Part shown: positions 24,883 through 33,868 of the stretch, one piece after another
How the letters are laid out: the number at the start of each line of letters is the position of its first letter
How positions within the stretch are numbered: the first letter of the stretch is position 1
Origin: Dysgonomonas mossii DSM 22836
Lineage (GTDB): Bacteria > Bacteroidota > Bacteroidia > Bacteroidales > Dysgonomonadaceae
Direction: 5' to 3'
NCBI RefSeq assembly: GCF_000213575.1
Contig: NZ_GL892011.1
Coordinates: 115,790 to 179,789 of the forward strand
Length of the DNA stretch: 64,000 nucleotides
Program-made: the position numbers and the translations under genes
Notes under the pieces: generated by a model
The model's input: only the letters and a program-made list of their open reading frames with translations
Told to the model about the DNA's origin: nothing
Databases searched by the model: none

Positions 24883-26136
24883 ATGTTTGATTTTGATTCT
24901 ATACGCGAAATATTTTCTACTATCGGCAAAAATAAGTTACGCACTTTTTTAACCAGTTTTGCAGTAGCATGGGGTATTTTTATGCTTATAATATTATTGG
25001 CTGCAGGTAATGGGTTGAAAAATGGTGTTACTTCAAACTTTTCACGCAGAGCACAAAACTCTGTTACATTGTGGCCCGGATGGACTTCAATGGCTTATAA
25101 AGGGCTTCCGACAAATAGACAAATAAAGTTTGATCAAAAAGACTATGATCTAATACGAAATAAGATACCCGAGGTCGAATATGTCTCTGTTCGGTTGAGC
25201 CAAAGGGTAACTTTATCTTATGAAAAAGAGTATGGTTCGTGGGATATAGATGGAGTGTCACAGGATGCTTCTATTATCAATAATCTGAAAGTTGCGAATG
25301 GAAATGGCCGATTTCTCAATAAAATGGATGTTGACAATCGCCGCAAGGTGATAGTTCTCAGCCCCGATATGCAAAAGGTATTATTTAAAGATAAAGATCC
25401 GATAGACCAATATGTGATTGCTGATAATAATATAGCTTATCAGGTGATTGGGGTTTATGATAATGAAGATATCTATGACAACAACCCTCCAGGCTATATA
25501 CCTTTCACAACAGCTCAGATGCTCTATAACAAAGGTTATGGTTTTCGCAGGATTGATTTTACCGTAGTCGGATTGTCAACTAAAGAAGCAAACGAGAAAT
25601 TTGTAGAAAAGCTCCGCCAACGAATGGGAACACTCCATAATTTTGACCCGGCTGACAGATCTGCATTGTATGTTCGCAATACGGCAGAAGACATGTTGGA
25701 GGCACAAAGCATATTCTTTATTATCACTGCTTTTATCATTGTCATCGGAATTGCTTCATTATTAGCTGGAATTGTTGGTGTAGGAAATATCATGCTTATA
25801 ACGGTAAAAGAACGCACTAAAGAAATTGGTATTCGAAAGGCAATAGGAGCTACTCCTTTCTCTGTTCTCAAGCTCATTATTTTTGAATCTATACTGATCA
25901 CTACCGTAGCCGGCTATATTGGTATAGTTATTGGCGTAGGAATCACTGAAGGTATTAGCACAATTATGGCTAATGCGCCATCCGATGGTCCTTCAATATT
26001 CAAAGATCCAACAGTAGATTTGTCCACTGTAATATGGGCAACAGTGGTTTTGATTGTCGCAGGAACAATTGCCGGTCTTATACCTGCGCTGAAAGCAACA
26101 AAAGTGAGCCCAATAGAAGCGATGAGAGCTGAATAA
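24883..26136 (+). CDS. MacB/FtsX-like ABC transporter permease, copy 1
   Basis: The 417-residue protein has the MacB topology: one N-terminal membrane helix (about 22-42), a large periplasmic domain (about 45-275) and three C-terminal helices (about 280-305, 330-355, 370-395). The N-terminal FDFDSIREIFSTIGKNKLRT and the conserved VKERTKEIGIRKAIGA coupling helix are typical. It should form the inner-membrane part of a tripartite system with the ATPase, the second permease, the adaptor and the TolC-like channel encoded in order downstream. MacB proteins drive export of peptides, antibiotics or lipoproteins from the periplasm; the substrate here is unknown. Confidence 0.9.
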   Translation: MFDFDSIREIFSTIGKNKLRTFLTSFAVAWGIFMLIILLAAGNGLKNGVTSNFSRRAQNSVTLWPGWTSMAYKGLPTNRQIKFDQKDYDLIRNKIPEVEYVSVRLSQRVTLSYEKEYGSWDIDGVSQDASIINNLKVANGNGRFLNKMDVDNRRKVIVLSPDMQKVLFKDKDPIDQYVIADNNIAYQVIGVYDNEDIYDNNPPGYIPFTTAQMLYNKGYGFRRIDFTVVGLSTKEANEKFVEKLRQRMGTLHNFDPADRSALYVRNTAEDMLEAQSIFFIITAFIIVIGIASLLAGIVGVGNIMLITVKERTKEIGIRKAIGATPFSVLKLIIFESILITTVAGYIGIVIGVGITEGISTIMANAPSDGPSIFKDPTVDLSTVIWATVVLIVAGTIAGLIPALKATKVSPIEAMRAE

Positions 26137-26153
26137 TTAAAAAAAAACAGAAC

Positions 26154-27410
26154 ATGTTTGATTTAGATAATTTACAAGAAATATGGGTAACTATAACTCG
26201 AAATAAGCTTCGAAGTTTCCTTACTTGCATAGGCGTTTCGTGGGGTATTTTCATGCTTATTATTCTCATAGGTATCGGATATAGCTTTCAAGGAGGTATC
26301 ATGAAAAATGTAAGCGGATTTGCATCCAACTCCTGCTTCTTTTGGACAGATGTTACCAGTGAACCGTACAAGGGATTCCGTAAAGGACGTTTCTGGTCGA
26401 TGAACAGAAAAGATGTTACGCTGATCAGAGAAAAAGCCCAATCTGTGGAATATATTTCTCCTGTACTCTTTGGAAATAGCGGAGATAAAAATGTTGTACG
26501 TGGACGAAAATCAGGATCGTATGGAACCAGAGGGATATATCCCGATCATTTCAATATAGAACAACAGCACATACTCATGGGACGGGTATTCAACGAATTG
26601 GATATAGCGGGCACTCGCAAAGTATGTGTAATCGGACGAGAAGTTTATGAAACATTATTTCAGCCGGGGGAAAATCCCGAAGGACAATATATAAGAGTAA
26701 ATGGAATATACTTTCAAGTAATTGGAGTGATTCGTCCTAAGTCGAACATGTCGATCGGCGGAGATGTAGAATCAACGGTTTTTATTCCATTCTCAACAAT
26801 GCAACAGGCCTTTAATCAAGGAGACAAAGTATATTTCATGGCATGTACGGCTAAGCCGGGTTATCCAGCCTCTGTGGTAGAAGAAGAGGTTACAGCGATA
26901 ATAAAAACAGCGCACGACATATCTCCTACCGATGAAAAAGCCGTAGGTAGCTTTAATATAGAAAAACAGTTCCAAATTTTCAACAACTTATTTTTAGGTA
27001 TTGATTTCCTTATATGGTTTGTAGGAATAGGTGCTTTGTTATCCGGTATTATAGGCATCAGTAATATTATGCTGGTAACGGTACGTGAACGAACTCGGGA
27101 AATTGGGGTAAGGCGTGCTCTTGGCGCTAAGCCAATAACAATAGTCAAGCAAATCTTGAGTGAAAGCTTTGTTTTAACGACAATCGCCGGATTTGCAGGC
27201 TTTTTTGCAGGAATAGCACTCATAGAAATCATCAGCTATGTAATGAGCAAAAATATAAGTGACGAAGTATTTCTCATACCACCACTTGTTTCATTTTGGA
27301 CAGCAATAGCAGCACTTGGGGTATTGATTGTATCGGGGATACTTTCCGGTTTGATGCCTGCAATGAGAGCACTGCGCATAAAAGCAATCGATGCTATCAG
27401 AGAAGAATAA
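26154..27410 (+). CDS. MacB/FtsX-like ABC transporter permease, copy 2
   Basis: The 418-residue protein is a diverged paralogue of the preceding permease, with the same start (FDLDNLQEIWVTITRNKLRS), periplasmic domain and C-terminal helices, and the coupling motif VRERTREIGVRRALGA. Two permeases beside one ATPase suggest a heterodimeric transmembrane unit, since MacB works as a dimer. It lies 18 bases after copy 1 and 37 bases before the adaptor gene. Confidence 0.9.
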   Translation: MFDLDNLQEIWVTITRNKLRSFLTCIGVSWGIFMLIILIGIGYSFQGGIMKNVSGFASNSCFFWTDVTSEPYKGFRKGRFWSMNRKDVTLIREKAQSVEYISPVLFGNSGDKNVVRGRKSGSYGTRGIYPDHFNIEQQHILMGRVFNELDIAGTRKVCVIGREVYETLFQPGENPEGQYIRVNGIYFQVIGVIRPKSNMSIGGDVESTVFIPFSTMQQAFNQGDKVYFMACTAKPGYPASVVEEEVTAIIKTAHDISPTDEKAVGSFNIEKQFQIFNNLFLGIDFLIWFVGIGALLSGIIGISNIMLVTVRERTREIGVRRALGAKPITIVKQILSESFVLTTIAGFAGFFAGIALIEIISYVMSKNISDEVFLIPPLVSFWTAIAALGVLIVSGILSGLMPAMRALRIKAIDAIREE

Positions 27411-27447
27411 TTTACTGTAAAGAATAAAAAATAGAAAATTAAATAAT

Positions 27448-28563
27448 ATGAAAGCTTTAAAAATTATTGGACTAGTACTTATCGGATTAATTTTCTTTGG
27501 TACATTATATTTTCTTTTTAGAAAATCTCAACCTAAAAAGATTGTTTATGAGATATCAACTGTAGAATCCGGAGATATAGAAAACACTACTGTCGCAACA
27601 GGAAAGGTATCGCCTCGTGATGAAATTCTTATCAAACCTCAGATCTCCGGTATTGTATCCGAGGTGCTGAAAGAAGCCGGTGATTTTGTAAAAGAAGGAG
27701 AAATTATCGCTACGGTAAAAGTAATACCGGAGGTCTCTCAGTTGAATAGTGCTGAATCGAGAGTAAATGTTGCACGCATCAATCTGAACCAGATAAAAGC
27801 GGAATACGACAGACAGAAACAACTTTTTGGTAAAGGAGTAATAGCCAAGGAAGAGATGGATAAATCGGAGGCAGATTACAAAAAAGCTGTAGAAGAGCTC
27901 GATAACTCTAAAGATAATTTAGACATTGTAAAAAATGGGATTTCTAAAAAAACAGCACAATACAGTAATACTCAGATCAGATCTACTATTACAGGTATGA
28001 TACTAGATGTTCCCATTAAAGTCGGAAACTCTGTTATTCAGGCCAATACATTTAATGATGGTACTACTATAGCTAGTGTAGCCAACATGAACGATATGAT
28101 CTTTATTGGAAAAGTAGACGAAACCGAAGTTGGACGTATACATACAGGTATGCCGATGAAGCTATCAGTGGGTGCTATAGAAAACAAAAAATTTGATGCT
28201 GTTCTAGAATATATCGCACCAAAAGGTGTTGAAGAAAACGGAGCCATTCTTTTTGAAATAAAAGCAGCAGCACGTATCCCTGACACAGTCGTCATTCGTG
28301 CCGGATACAGCGCAAATGCAGAAATCGTATTATCTAAAGCTGAAAAAGTATTATCTATACCGGAAAGTACGATAACATTTAGTAATGACTCTGCGTATGT
28401 ATACGTGCTAAAAGATTCTATAGAACAATTGTTTGATAAAAAACTAATTACTACAGGACTATCTGACGGAATAAAAGTAGAAGTAAAATCCGGGTTGAAA
28501 AAGGGAGATAAAATCAGAGGAAACGAAATTTCGGATAAATCTAAAAAGCCTGCTCAAAAATAG
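27448..28563 (+). CDS. Periplasmic adaptor (membrane fusion protein, MacA/HlyD family)
   Basis: This 371-residue protein has an N-terminal membrane anchor (residues about 5-24), a lipoyl/barrel-sandwich half beginning VSPRDEILIKPQISGIV, a helical hairpin (about 95-175, rich in Glu, Lys and Asn), the second lipoyl half (TQIRSTITGMILDV) and a beta-barrel domain. It should link the MacB-like permeases to the outer-membrane channel encoded next. The C-terminus is lysine-rich. It is co-transcribed with the permeases and the channel gene 25 bases downstream. Confidence 0.9.
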   Translation: MKALKIIGLVLIGLIFFGTLYFLFRKSQPKKIVYEISTVESGDIENTTVATGKVSPRDEILIKPQISGIVSEVLKEAGDFVKEGEIIATVKVIPEVSQLNSAESRVNVARINLNQIKAEYDRQKQLFGKGVIAKEEMDKSEADYKKAVEELDNSKDNLDIVKNGISKKTAQYSNTQIRSTITGMILDVPIKVGNSVIQANTFNDGTTIASVANMNDMIFIGKVDETEVGRIHTGMPMKLSVGAIENKKFDAVLEYIAPKGVEENGAILFEIKAAARIPDTVVIRAGYSANAEIVLSKAEKVLSIPESTITFSNDSAYVYVLKDSIEQLFDKKLITTGLSDGIKVEVKSGLKKGDKIRGNEISDKSKKPAQK

Positions 28564-28587
28564 ACCGATAGGATAATATATACAATT

Positions 28588-30069
28588 ATGAAAAAAGCAA
28601 TAACATTCTGTGTCCTATTAAGTTTCTGTTTTACAATACAAGCACAAACGGTAAGAAAAAGGACATATGTAGAAAAGGCTGAGCCGGGTTCTGAAAAGAC
28701 CTTAGATGAGACGGCAGATTCAACTAAAATATCAGAAGAACGCACGGCAGAACCTGTACAAGTAAAAACACCACTTTTTACTCAAGGAACTGGTAAGTGG
28801 ACATTGAAACAATGTGTTGATTATGCTGTAGAAAATAATATCGACCTTCGACAACAATCTCTGAATGTAAAAAGTGCAGAAATAGATTTGAGTACATCAA
28901 AGAATAGTCGCTTGCCAAATTTAAACGGAAATATTGGACAAGATTTTAACTTTGGACGCTCTATCAGAACCACAACAAATACAGTGGGTACAGGAAATAC
29001 AGGCTCGACCAGCTTTGGCGTATCAACATCAGTTCCTCTATTTACAGGATTCCGTATTCCAAATCAAATTAAATCGGATGAATTAAATTTGCAAGCTGCT
29101 GTTGAAGGATTGAAAAAAGCAAAAGAAAATCTTGAACTACAAGTAGTATCATTATATCTAGATGTGCTTTTCAAAAAAGAGATTCTAAAAGCATATAAAG
29201 ATCAAGTATCGTATAGTTCTCAGCAAGTAGAACGCACACAGTTGTTACTTGAAGCTGGAAAGGTTCCATCATCACAATTGTACGATATCAAAGCGCAGTT
29301 AGCTAAAGATGAATTGAATGTGACTATGGCAAATAATGACCTTGATTTATCTCTGCTAAATCTGTCACAATCACTAAATTTGCCGACAACTAAAGATTTT
29401 GACATAGAAGAACCTAATTTAGGAGATGTTGTATACGATAATATTTCTAGTATAATACCACCCGATCAGGTTTACACTATGGCATTACAAACAAAACCTC
29501 ATGTTAAAGAGGCTCAGTATAAGCTAGAAAGTTCACAAAAACAACTAAAAGTTGCCCAGTCCGGCTACTATCCTACTTTAGACATGACTATGCGCTATGG
29601 CAGCGGATTTGATCGTATTTATAAAAAAGGAGTGGATCAGGAAAGCATATCTAAACAACTTAGTCAAAATCAGACTAAGTATATAGGCTTCTCACTCAAT
29701 ATCCCGATCTTCAATCGCTTCCAAACACGAAACCAAGTACGTAGCGCACGATTAAACATAGAGAATCAGGACCTAGCTTTAGACAATGTAAAGCTTGCCT
29801 TATACAAGGAAATACAGCAAGCCTATCAGAGTGCTGTTGCAGCTCAGGCTAAATATGGTTCTACAGATAAAGCCTACGATGCAGCGGAAGAATCTTTCAA
29901 GTATGCACAAGAAAGATATGAAATAGGAAAATCTACTGTTTTTGAATTTAATGAAGCGAAAACTAAATTATTGACAAGTAGATCAGAACAGATTCAGGCG
30001 AAGTATGATTTCCTTTTTAGGAGTAAAATATTAGATTTCTACCAAGGAAAACCTATAGATTTGGAATAA
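28588..30069 (+). CDS. TolC-family outer-membrane efflux protein
   Basis: The 493-residue protein has a signal peptide (residues 1-20, ending QAQ), an unusual charged stretch of about 50 residues (Glu/Lys/Thr-rich), and then two repeats of the TolC domain. The repeats start at WTLKQCVDYAVENN and at QVYTMALQTKPHVKEAQ, with long helices and beta strands ending in FSLNIPIFNRF. It should form the outer-membrane and periplasmic duct of the exporter. It closes the operon and is followed by a clear terminator. Confidence 0.92.
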   Translation: MKKAITFCVLLSFCFTIQAQTVRKRTYVEKAEPGSEKTLDETADSTKISEERTAEPVQVKTPLFTQGTGKWTLKQCVDYAVENNIDLRQQSLNVKSAEIDLSTSKNSRLPNLNGNIGQDFNFGRSIRTTTNTVGTGNTGSTSFGVSTSVPLFTGFRIPNQIKSDELNLQAAVEGLKKAKENLELQVVSLYLDVLFKKEILKAYKDQVSYSSQQVERTQLLLEAGKVPSSQLYDIKAQLAKDELNVTMANNDLDLSLLNLSQSLNLPTTKDFDIEEPNLGDVVYDNISSIIPPDQVYTMALQTKPHVKEAQYKLESSQKQLKVAQSGYYPTLDMTMRYGSGFDRIYKKGVDQESISKQLSQNQTKYIGFSLNIPIFNRFQTRNQVRSARLNIENQDLALDNVKLALYKEIQQAYQSAVAAQAKYGSTDKAYDAAEESFKYAQERYEIGKSTVFEFNEAKTKLLTSRSEQIQAKYDFLFRSKILDFYQGKPIDLE

Positions 30070-30100
30070 TTAAGTTTAATGTAGAATCAGGTGTTATCAG

Positions 30101-30140
30101 ATTCCGTGAAATATCTTATGTTTCACGGAATTTTTATTTT
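30101..30140 (+). terminator. Terminator of the MacAB-TolC-like operon
   Basis: An 11-base perfect stem ATTCCGTGAAA / TTTCACGGAAT with a 9-base loop is followed by TTTTATTTT, about 30 bases after the stop codon of the channel gene. Confidence 0.85.
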
Positions 30141-30182
30141 AAAAACATGTCTTTACAAGTCAATTCTCTAGCGAAAAAATTA

Positions 30183-30190
30183 TATATTTG
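30183..30190 (+). promoter_or_regulatory. Likely -7 element of the NfeD-flotillin operon
   Basis: TATATTTG matches the Bacteroidetes -7 consensus and lies 43 bases before the NfeD-like start codon. No good -33 element is seen. Confidence 0.45.
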
Positions 30191-30233
30191 TATAAAGCTT
30201 AAATATAATTAACACCATTAACTAAAACCTATA

Positions 30234-30809
30234 ATGAAAGAGTTTTTTGCTAATATGGATGGCACTCAACAGTTTTATTGGTATATAGCCATCGGAGCGA
30301 GTGTAATATTTATTATCCAAACAATAATGACCTTTGTTGGAGCCGATGCAGATACAGGTGTTGATGCAGATTTTGATGGAAATCTTGACGGAGGAGATTC
30401 TCCTTTTCAGCTTTTTTCACTTCGAAACCTAATTAATTTTCTTCTGGGATTTGGATGGGCAGGAGTATCTCTTTACACTGCTATAGAAAGTAATGTGCTT
30501 TTAGCCATTGTTGCTTTTCTGGTAGGAGTACTCTTCATCGCATTCTTTTTCTTCATTATGCGAGCATTACTAAAGTTATCAGAAGATAATAGCTTTAAAA
30601 TAGAAGATACAATCGGAAAAACCGCAGATGTTTATCTTTCTATACCTGCAGCAAAAACAGGTAAAGGAAAAGTTTTTATTAGTGTTAAAGGTTCTACTCA
30701 TGAACTCTCAGCTATCACCAATAGTGTTGATGAGATCAAAAACGGCTCATTAGTGAAGGTTGTAGGTATAGAAGGAGATATATTAATTGTTACTCCTTTA
30801 ACTCTTTAA
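30234..30809 (+). CDS. NfeD/YuaF-like membrane protein
   Basis: This 191-residue protein has three hydrophobic segments (about 15-37, 65-85, 90-115) and a C-terminal beta-rich OB-fold-like domain (about 125-190, starting IEDTIGKTADVYLSI). Between the first two helices is an Asp/Gly-rich loop (about 40-60) that could bind cations. This layout matches YuaF/YqiJ proteins, which are encoded beside flotillins and influence flotillin-rich membrane domains. The flotillin gene follows 51 bases downstream, supporting the call. Confidence 0.85.
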   Translation: MKEFFANMDGTQQFYWYIAIGASVIFIIQTIMTFVGADADTGVDADFDGNLDGGDSPFQLFSLRNLINFLLGFGWAGVSLYTAIESNVLLAIVAFLVGVLFIAFFFFIMRALLKLSEDNSFKIEDTIGKTADVYLSIPAAKTGKGKVFISVKGSTHELSAITNSVDEIKNGSLVKVVGIEGDILIVTPLTL

Positions 30810-30860
30810 ACAACCCTTTGATTGAATAAATACAATGAATTTTAAAATAAAACTCTTATT

Positions 30861-32429
30861 ATGGAAGGATTATTTGAAGGAACGGGAGTTCTTTTCGTAG
30901 TTGCTATAGTTGTGATATTTGTCCTCGTTATGACAATGGTATCTAGGTACAAGCGTTGTCCGTCGGACAAAATATTAGTTGTATATGGTAAAACAGGAGG
31001 GGCTTCAGCCAAATGTATACACGGTGGAGGTGCTTTTATCTGGCCGGTAGTACAAGATTTTGCTTATTTAGATTTGAAGCCGATATCTATCGAGGCCAAT
31101 CTGACGAGTGCATTGAGTAAACAGAACATCAGGGTCGATGTCCCATGTCGATTTACTATTGCTATCTCTACCGAGAAGGAGAATATGAATAATGCGGCAG
31201 AGAGATTATTAGGCTTGACCACTTCGCAAATACAAGAATTGGCAAAAGATATCTTATTTGGTCAGCTTCGTTTGGTTATTGCCACAATGATGATTGAAGA
31301 AATTAACTCTGATCGTGATAAATTTCTGGACAATATCTCCAAGAATGTAGATACTGAATTACGTAAGATTGGACTTAAGTTAATCAACGTAAACGTGACC
31401 GACATCAATGATGAATCAGGGTATATTGAAGCTTTAGGGAAGGAAGCTGCTGCAAAAGCCATCAATGAGGCGAAAGTGAGCGTCGCTGAACAAGAAAAAA
31501 TGGGTGAAACAGGGAAGGCTGTAGCCGATAGACTTCGTGACGTGCAAATAGCTGAAACGCATAGAGATAGGGATGTACAGATAGCTATAGCGCAGAAGGA
31601 CAAAGAGGTTAGTATTGCCGGAGCATTCAGAGATGAGTCGATTGGTAAAGCTGAAGCAACGAGAGATACTCGTGTAAAAACGGCTGAAGCAAATGCTGTA
31701 GCTGTAAAAGGAGAAAATATTGCAAAAATTGAAATCGCAGGCTCTGATGCTCTACGTCGTGAAAAAGAAGCAGAAGCCTTGAGACTTGCTGTTTCATCAG
31801 AAAAAGTACAAGAGGCAAAAGCATTAGAAGAAGCATATCAGGCAGAACAAAGAGCTGAGTTGGCTCGTTCTGAAAGAGAACGCTCTACTCAAATAGCTAA
31901 CGTTGTAGTTCCTGCGGAGATAGAAAAACAAAAAATCATAATTGAAGCCCAAGCTAAAGCTGAACAATTGAGAGAACAAGCTCGAGGTGAAGCGGATGCT
32001 ATATTTGCTAAAATGGATGCAGAGGCTCGAGGGTTGTATGAAATACTATCGAAACAAGCAGAAGGTTATAAGGGTGTTGTAAATGCAGCCGGAGGCGACC
32101 CTATAGCGGCATATCAGTTATTACTGATAGAGAAGCTTCCTGAACTGGTGAAAACTCAAGTTGAAGCTATCAAAAATATTAAAATCGATAAAATTACTGT
32201 TTGGGATTCGTCAGGTAACAATACCAACGGACAAACAACTACAGCAAATTTTGTTTCAGGTCTTATGAAGTCAGTTCCCCCTCTCAATGATTTATTCAAG
32301 ATGGCTGGAATGAATCTTCCTTCGTACCTGAAGGGCGATGCTGAAAAAGCCGGAATCACCATACCCCTTGCGCATCCTATAGAGGATGAAGACAAGAACC
32401 AAAAGGAAGAAACGAAGAAAGACAAATAA
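30861..32429 (+). CDS. Flotillin-like SPFH/band 7 protein (YqiK/FloT type)
   Basis: The 522-residue protein has an N-terminal membrane segment (about 8-27), an SPFH domain (about 35-200) and a long Ala/Glu/Lys-rich coiled-coil region (about 205-390) with many EA repeats, followed by a C-terminal tail. Flotillins form large assemblies that organise membrane microdomains. Pairing with the NfeD-like gene is the standard bacterial arrangement. A terminator follows directly. Confidence 0.93.
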   Translation: MEGLFEGTGVLFVVAIVVIFVLVMTMVSRYKRCPSDKILVVYGKTGGASAKCIHGGGAFIWPVVQDFAYLDLKPISIEANLTSALSKQNIRVDVPCRFTIAISTEKENMNNAAERLLGLTTSQIQELAKDILFGQLRLVIATMMIEEINSDRDKFLDNISKNVDTELRKIGLKLINVNVTDINDESGYIEALGKEAAAKAINEAKVSVAEQEKMGETGKAVADRLRDVQIAETHRDRDVQIAIAQKDKEVSIAGAFRDESIGKAEATRDTRVKTAEANAVAVKGENIAKIEIAGSDALRREKEAEALRLAVSSEKVQEAKALEEAYQAEQRAELARSERERSTQIANVVVPAEIEKQKIIIEAQAKAEQLREQARGEADAIFAKMDAEARGLYEILSKQAEGYKGVVNAAGGDPIAAYQLLLIEKLPELVKTQVEAIKNIKIDKITVWDSSGNNTNGQTTTANFVSGLMKSVPPLNDLFKMAGMNLPSYLKGDAEKAGITIPLAHPIEDEDKNQKEETKKDK

Positions 32430-32437
32430 AAGCAAAT

Positions 32438-32475
32438 AAAGACCATTCTATATTTTAAGAATGGTCTTTATTTTT
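32438..32475 (+). terminator. Terminator of the NfeD-flotillin operon
   Basis: A stem AAAGACCATTC / GAATGGTCTTT with an 9-10 base loop is followed by ATTTTTAAT, nine bases after the flotillin stop codon. Confidence 0.8.
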
Positions 32476-32565
32476 AATCTATTATTTATTCTAAGAAAGA
32501 AGCCCTGTGCTTTATTTATACACAAGAGCTACTTAGCAACTATAATAAAAACACTAGATTTTAGC

Positions 32566-33624
32566 TCACGCTAAAGTTATTTCTTTATCCAAGTATACAT
32601 CTTGTATTGTATTTATCAATTCAACTCCTTCTTTCATTGGACGCTGAAAAGCTTTACGACCACAAATTAAGCCCATACCGCCTGCTCGCTTATTAACCAC
32701 TGCTGTATAAACTGCATCTTTAAGGTCTGATGCCCCATGCGATTCTCCGCCGGAGTTAATTAGTCCAACACGTCCCATGTAGCCATTTATAACTTGATAA
32801 CGACACAAATCGATAGGATGATCGCTAGATAATTCGGTATACATACGTTCGTCCCACTTCGCAAAGTTAATAGCTTTGAACCCACCGTTATTCGTTGGTA
32901 GTTTTTGCTTAACTATATCTGCTTTTATCGTAACACCTATATGGTTAGCCTGAGATGATAAATCTGCAGCACTGTGATAATCGACACCGTCTTTCTTGAA
33001 AGAGCTATTTCTAAGATAGCACCAAAGTATGGTTGCCATACCCAATTCGTGCGCATATTCAAACGCTTTAGAAATATCTACTATTTGTCTGCGGCTTTCT
33101 TCCGAACCAAAGTATATTGTCGCACCTACAGCTGTAGCTCCCATATTCCATGCTTCTTTTATAGTCCCAAAAAGCACTTGGTCGTATGTATTTGGGTATG
33201 TTAGCAGTTCATTATGATTAATTTTTACCACAAACGGTATTTTATGCGCATATTTTCGGGCTACTGACCCTAATACTCCATAGGTAGAAGCCACAGCACT
33301 ACATCCCGATTCTATAGCAAGTTTTACTATATTTTCTGAATCAAAATAAATAGGATTTGGAGCAAAAGAAGCCCCTGCCGTATGTTCAATATCCTGATCT
33401 ACGGGCAAAATAGACAAATAACCCGTATTAGCAAGCCTGCCATGACTGAATAGTCTTTGCAAACTGTTTAATGTAGGGATATTACGATCCGAATCGATCC
33501 AAACGTTATCGATAGCATTTGGACTTGGAGCATGTATAAGAGATTTGTCAACAGTCTTGCTTACATGTCCAAGAAGAAACTCACTTTGATCGCCTAAAAT
33601 GTTTATAATTTTTGTATTAGCCAT
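32566..33624 (-). CDS. fbaB: Class I fructose-bisphosphate aldolase (FbaB/DhnA type)
   Basis: The 352-residue enzyme should split fructose 1,6-bisphosphate into two triose phosphates. The length and sequence match the FbaB/archaeal-type class I aldolases, with a TIM barrel, the segment [10 protein letters not shown] and the segment [13 protein letters not shown], where the Schiff-base lysine is expected. The phosphate-binding region near the C-terminus is LINSGGES. It is transcribed alone, convergent with the flotillin operon and divergent from the HprK/PEPCK-like gene. Class I aldolases of this type are common in Bacteroidales. Confidence 0.92.
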   Translation of the reverse strand: MANTKIINILGDQSEFLLGHVSKTVDKSLIHAPSPNAIDNVWIDSDRNIPTLNSLQRLFSHGRLANTGYLSILPVDQDIEHTAGASFAPNPIYFDSENIVKLAIESGCSAVASTYGVLGSVARKYAHKIPFVVKINHNELLTYPNTYDQVLFGTIKEAWNMGATAVGATIYFGSEESRRQIVDISKAFEYAHELGMATILWCYLRNSSFKKDGVDYHSAADLSSQANHIGVTIKADIVKQKLPTNNGGFKAINFAKWDERMYTELSSDHPIDLCRYQVINGYMGRVGLINSGGESHGASDLKDAVYTAVVNKRAGGMGLICGRKAFQRPMKEGVELINTIQDVYLDKEITLA

Positions 33625-33801
33625 AATATATAAGTTTTGTATTTAGGTTATGAAAAACCATTCATGTTATATTATATAAAACAATGCTATTGGGAATATG
33701 TTTAAAAATACCATGTACATGTGTAATACATCAAAAGATTATTTAACATACATAAACCACATCTATCTTATCATATTAACTAAAAACTTAAATTAAATCT
33801 T

Positions 33802-33809
33802 TATCTTTG
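33802..33809 (+). promoter_or_regulatory. Likely -7 element for the HprK/PEPCK-like gene
   Basis: TATCTTTG is a perfect -7 consensus match about 60 bases before the start codon. The -33 region is poor. Confidence 0.45.
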
Positions 33810-33868
33810 TTTGTTTCGTATCAAGAAACACTCTCTTTTTGTATTAATTTAACCATATATAAAACATT

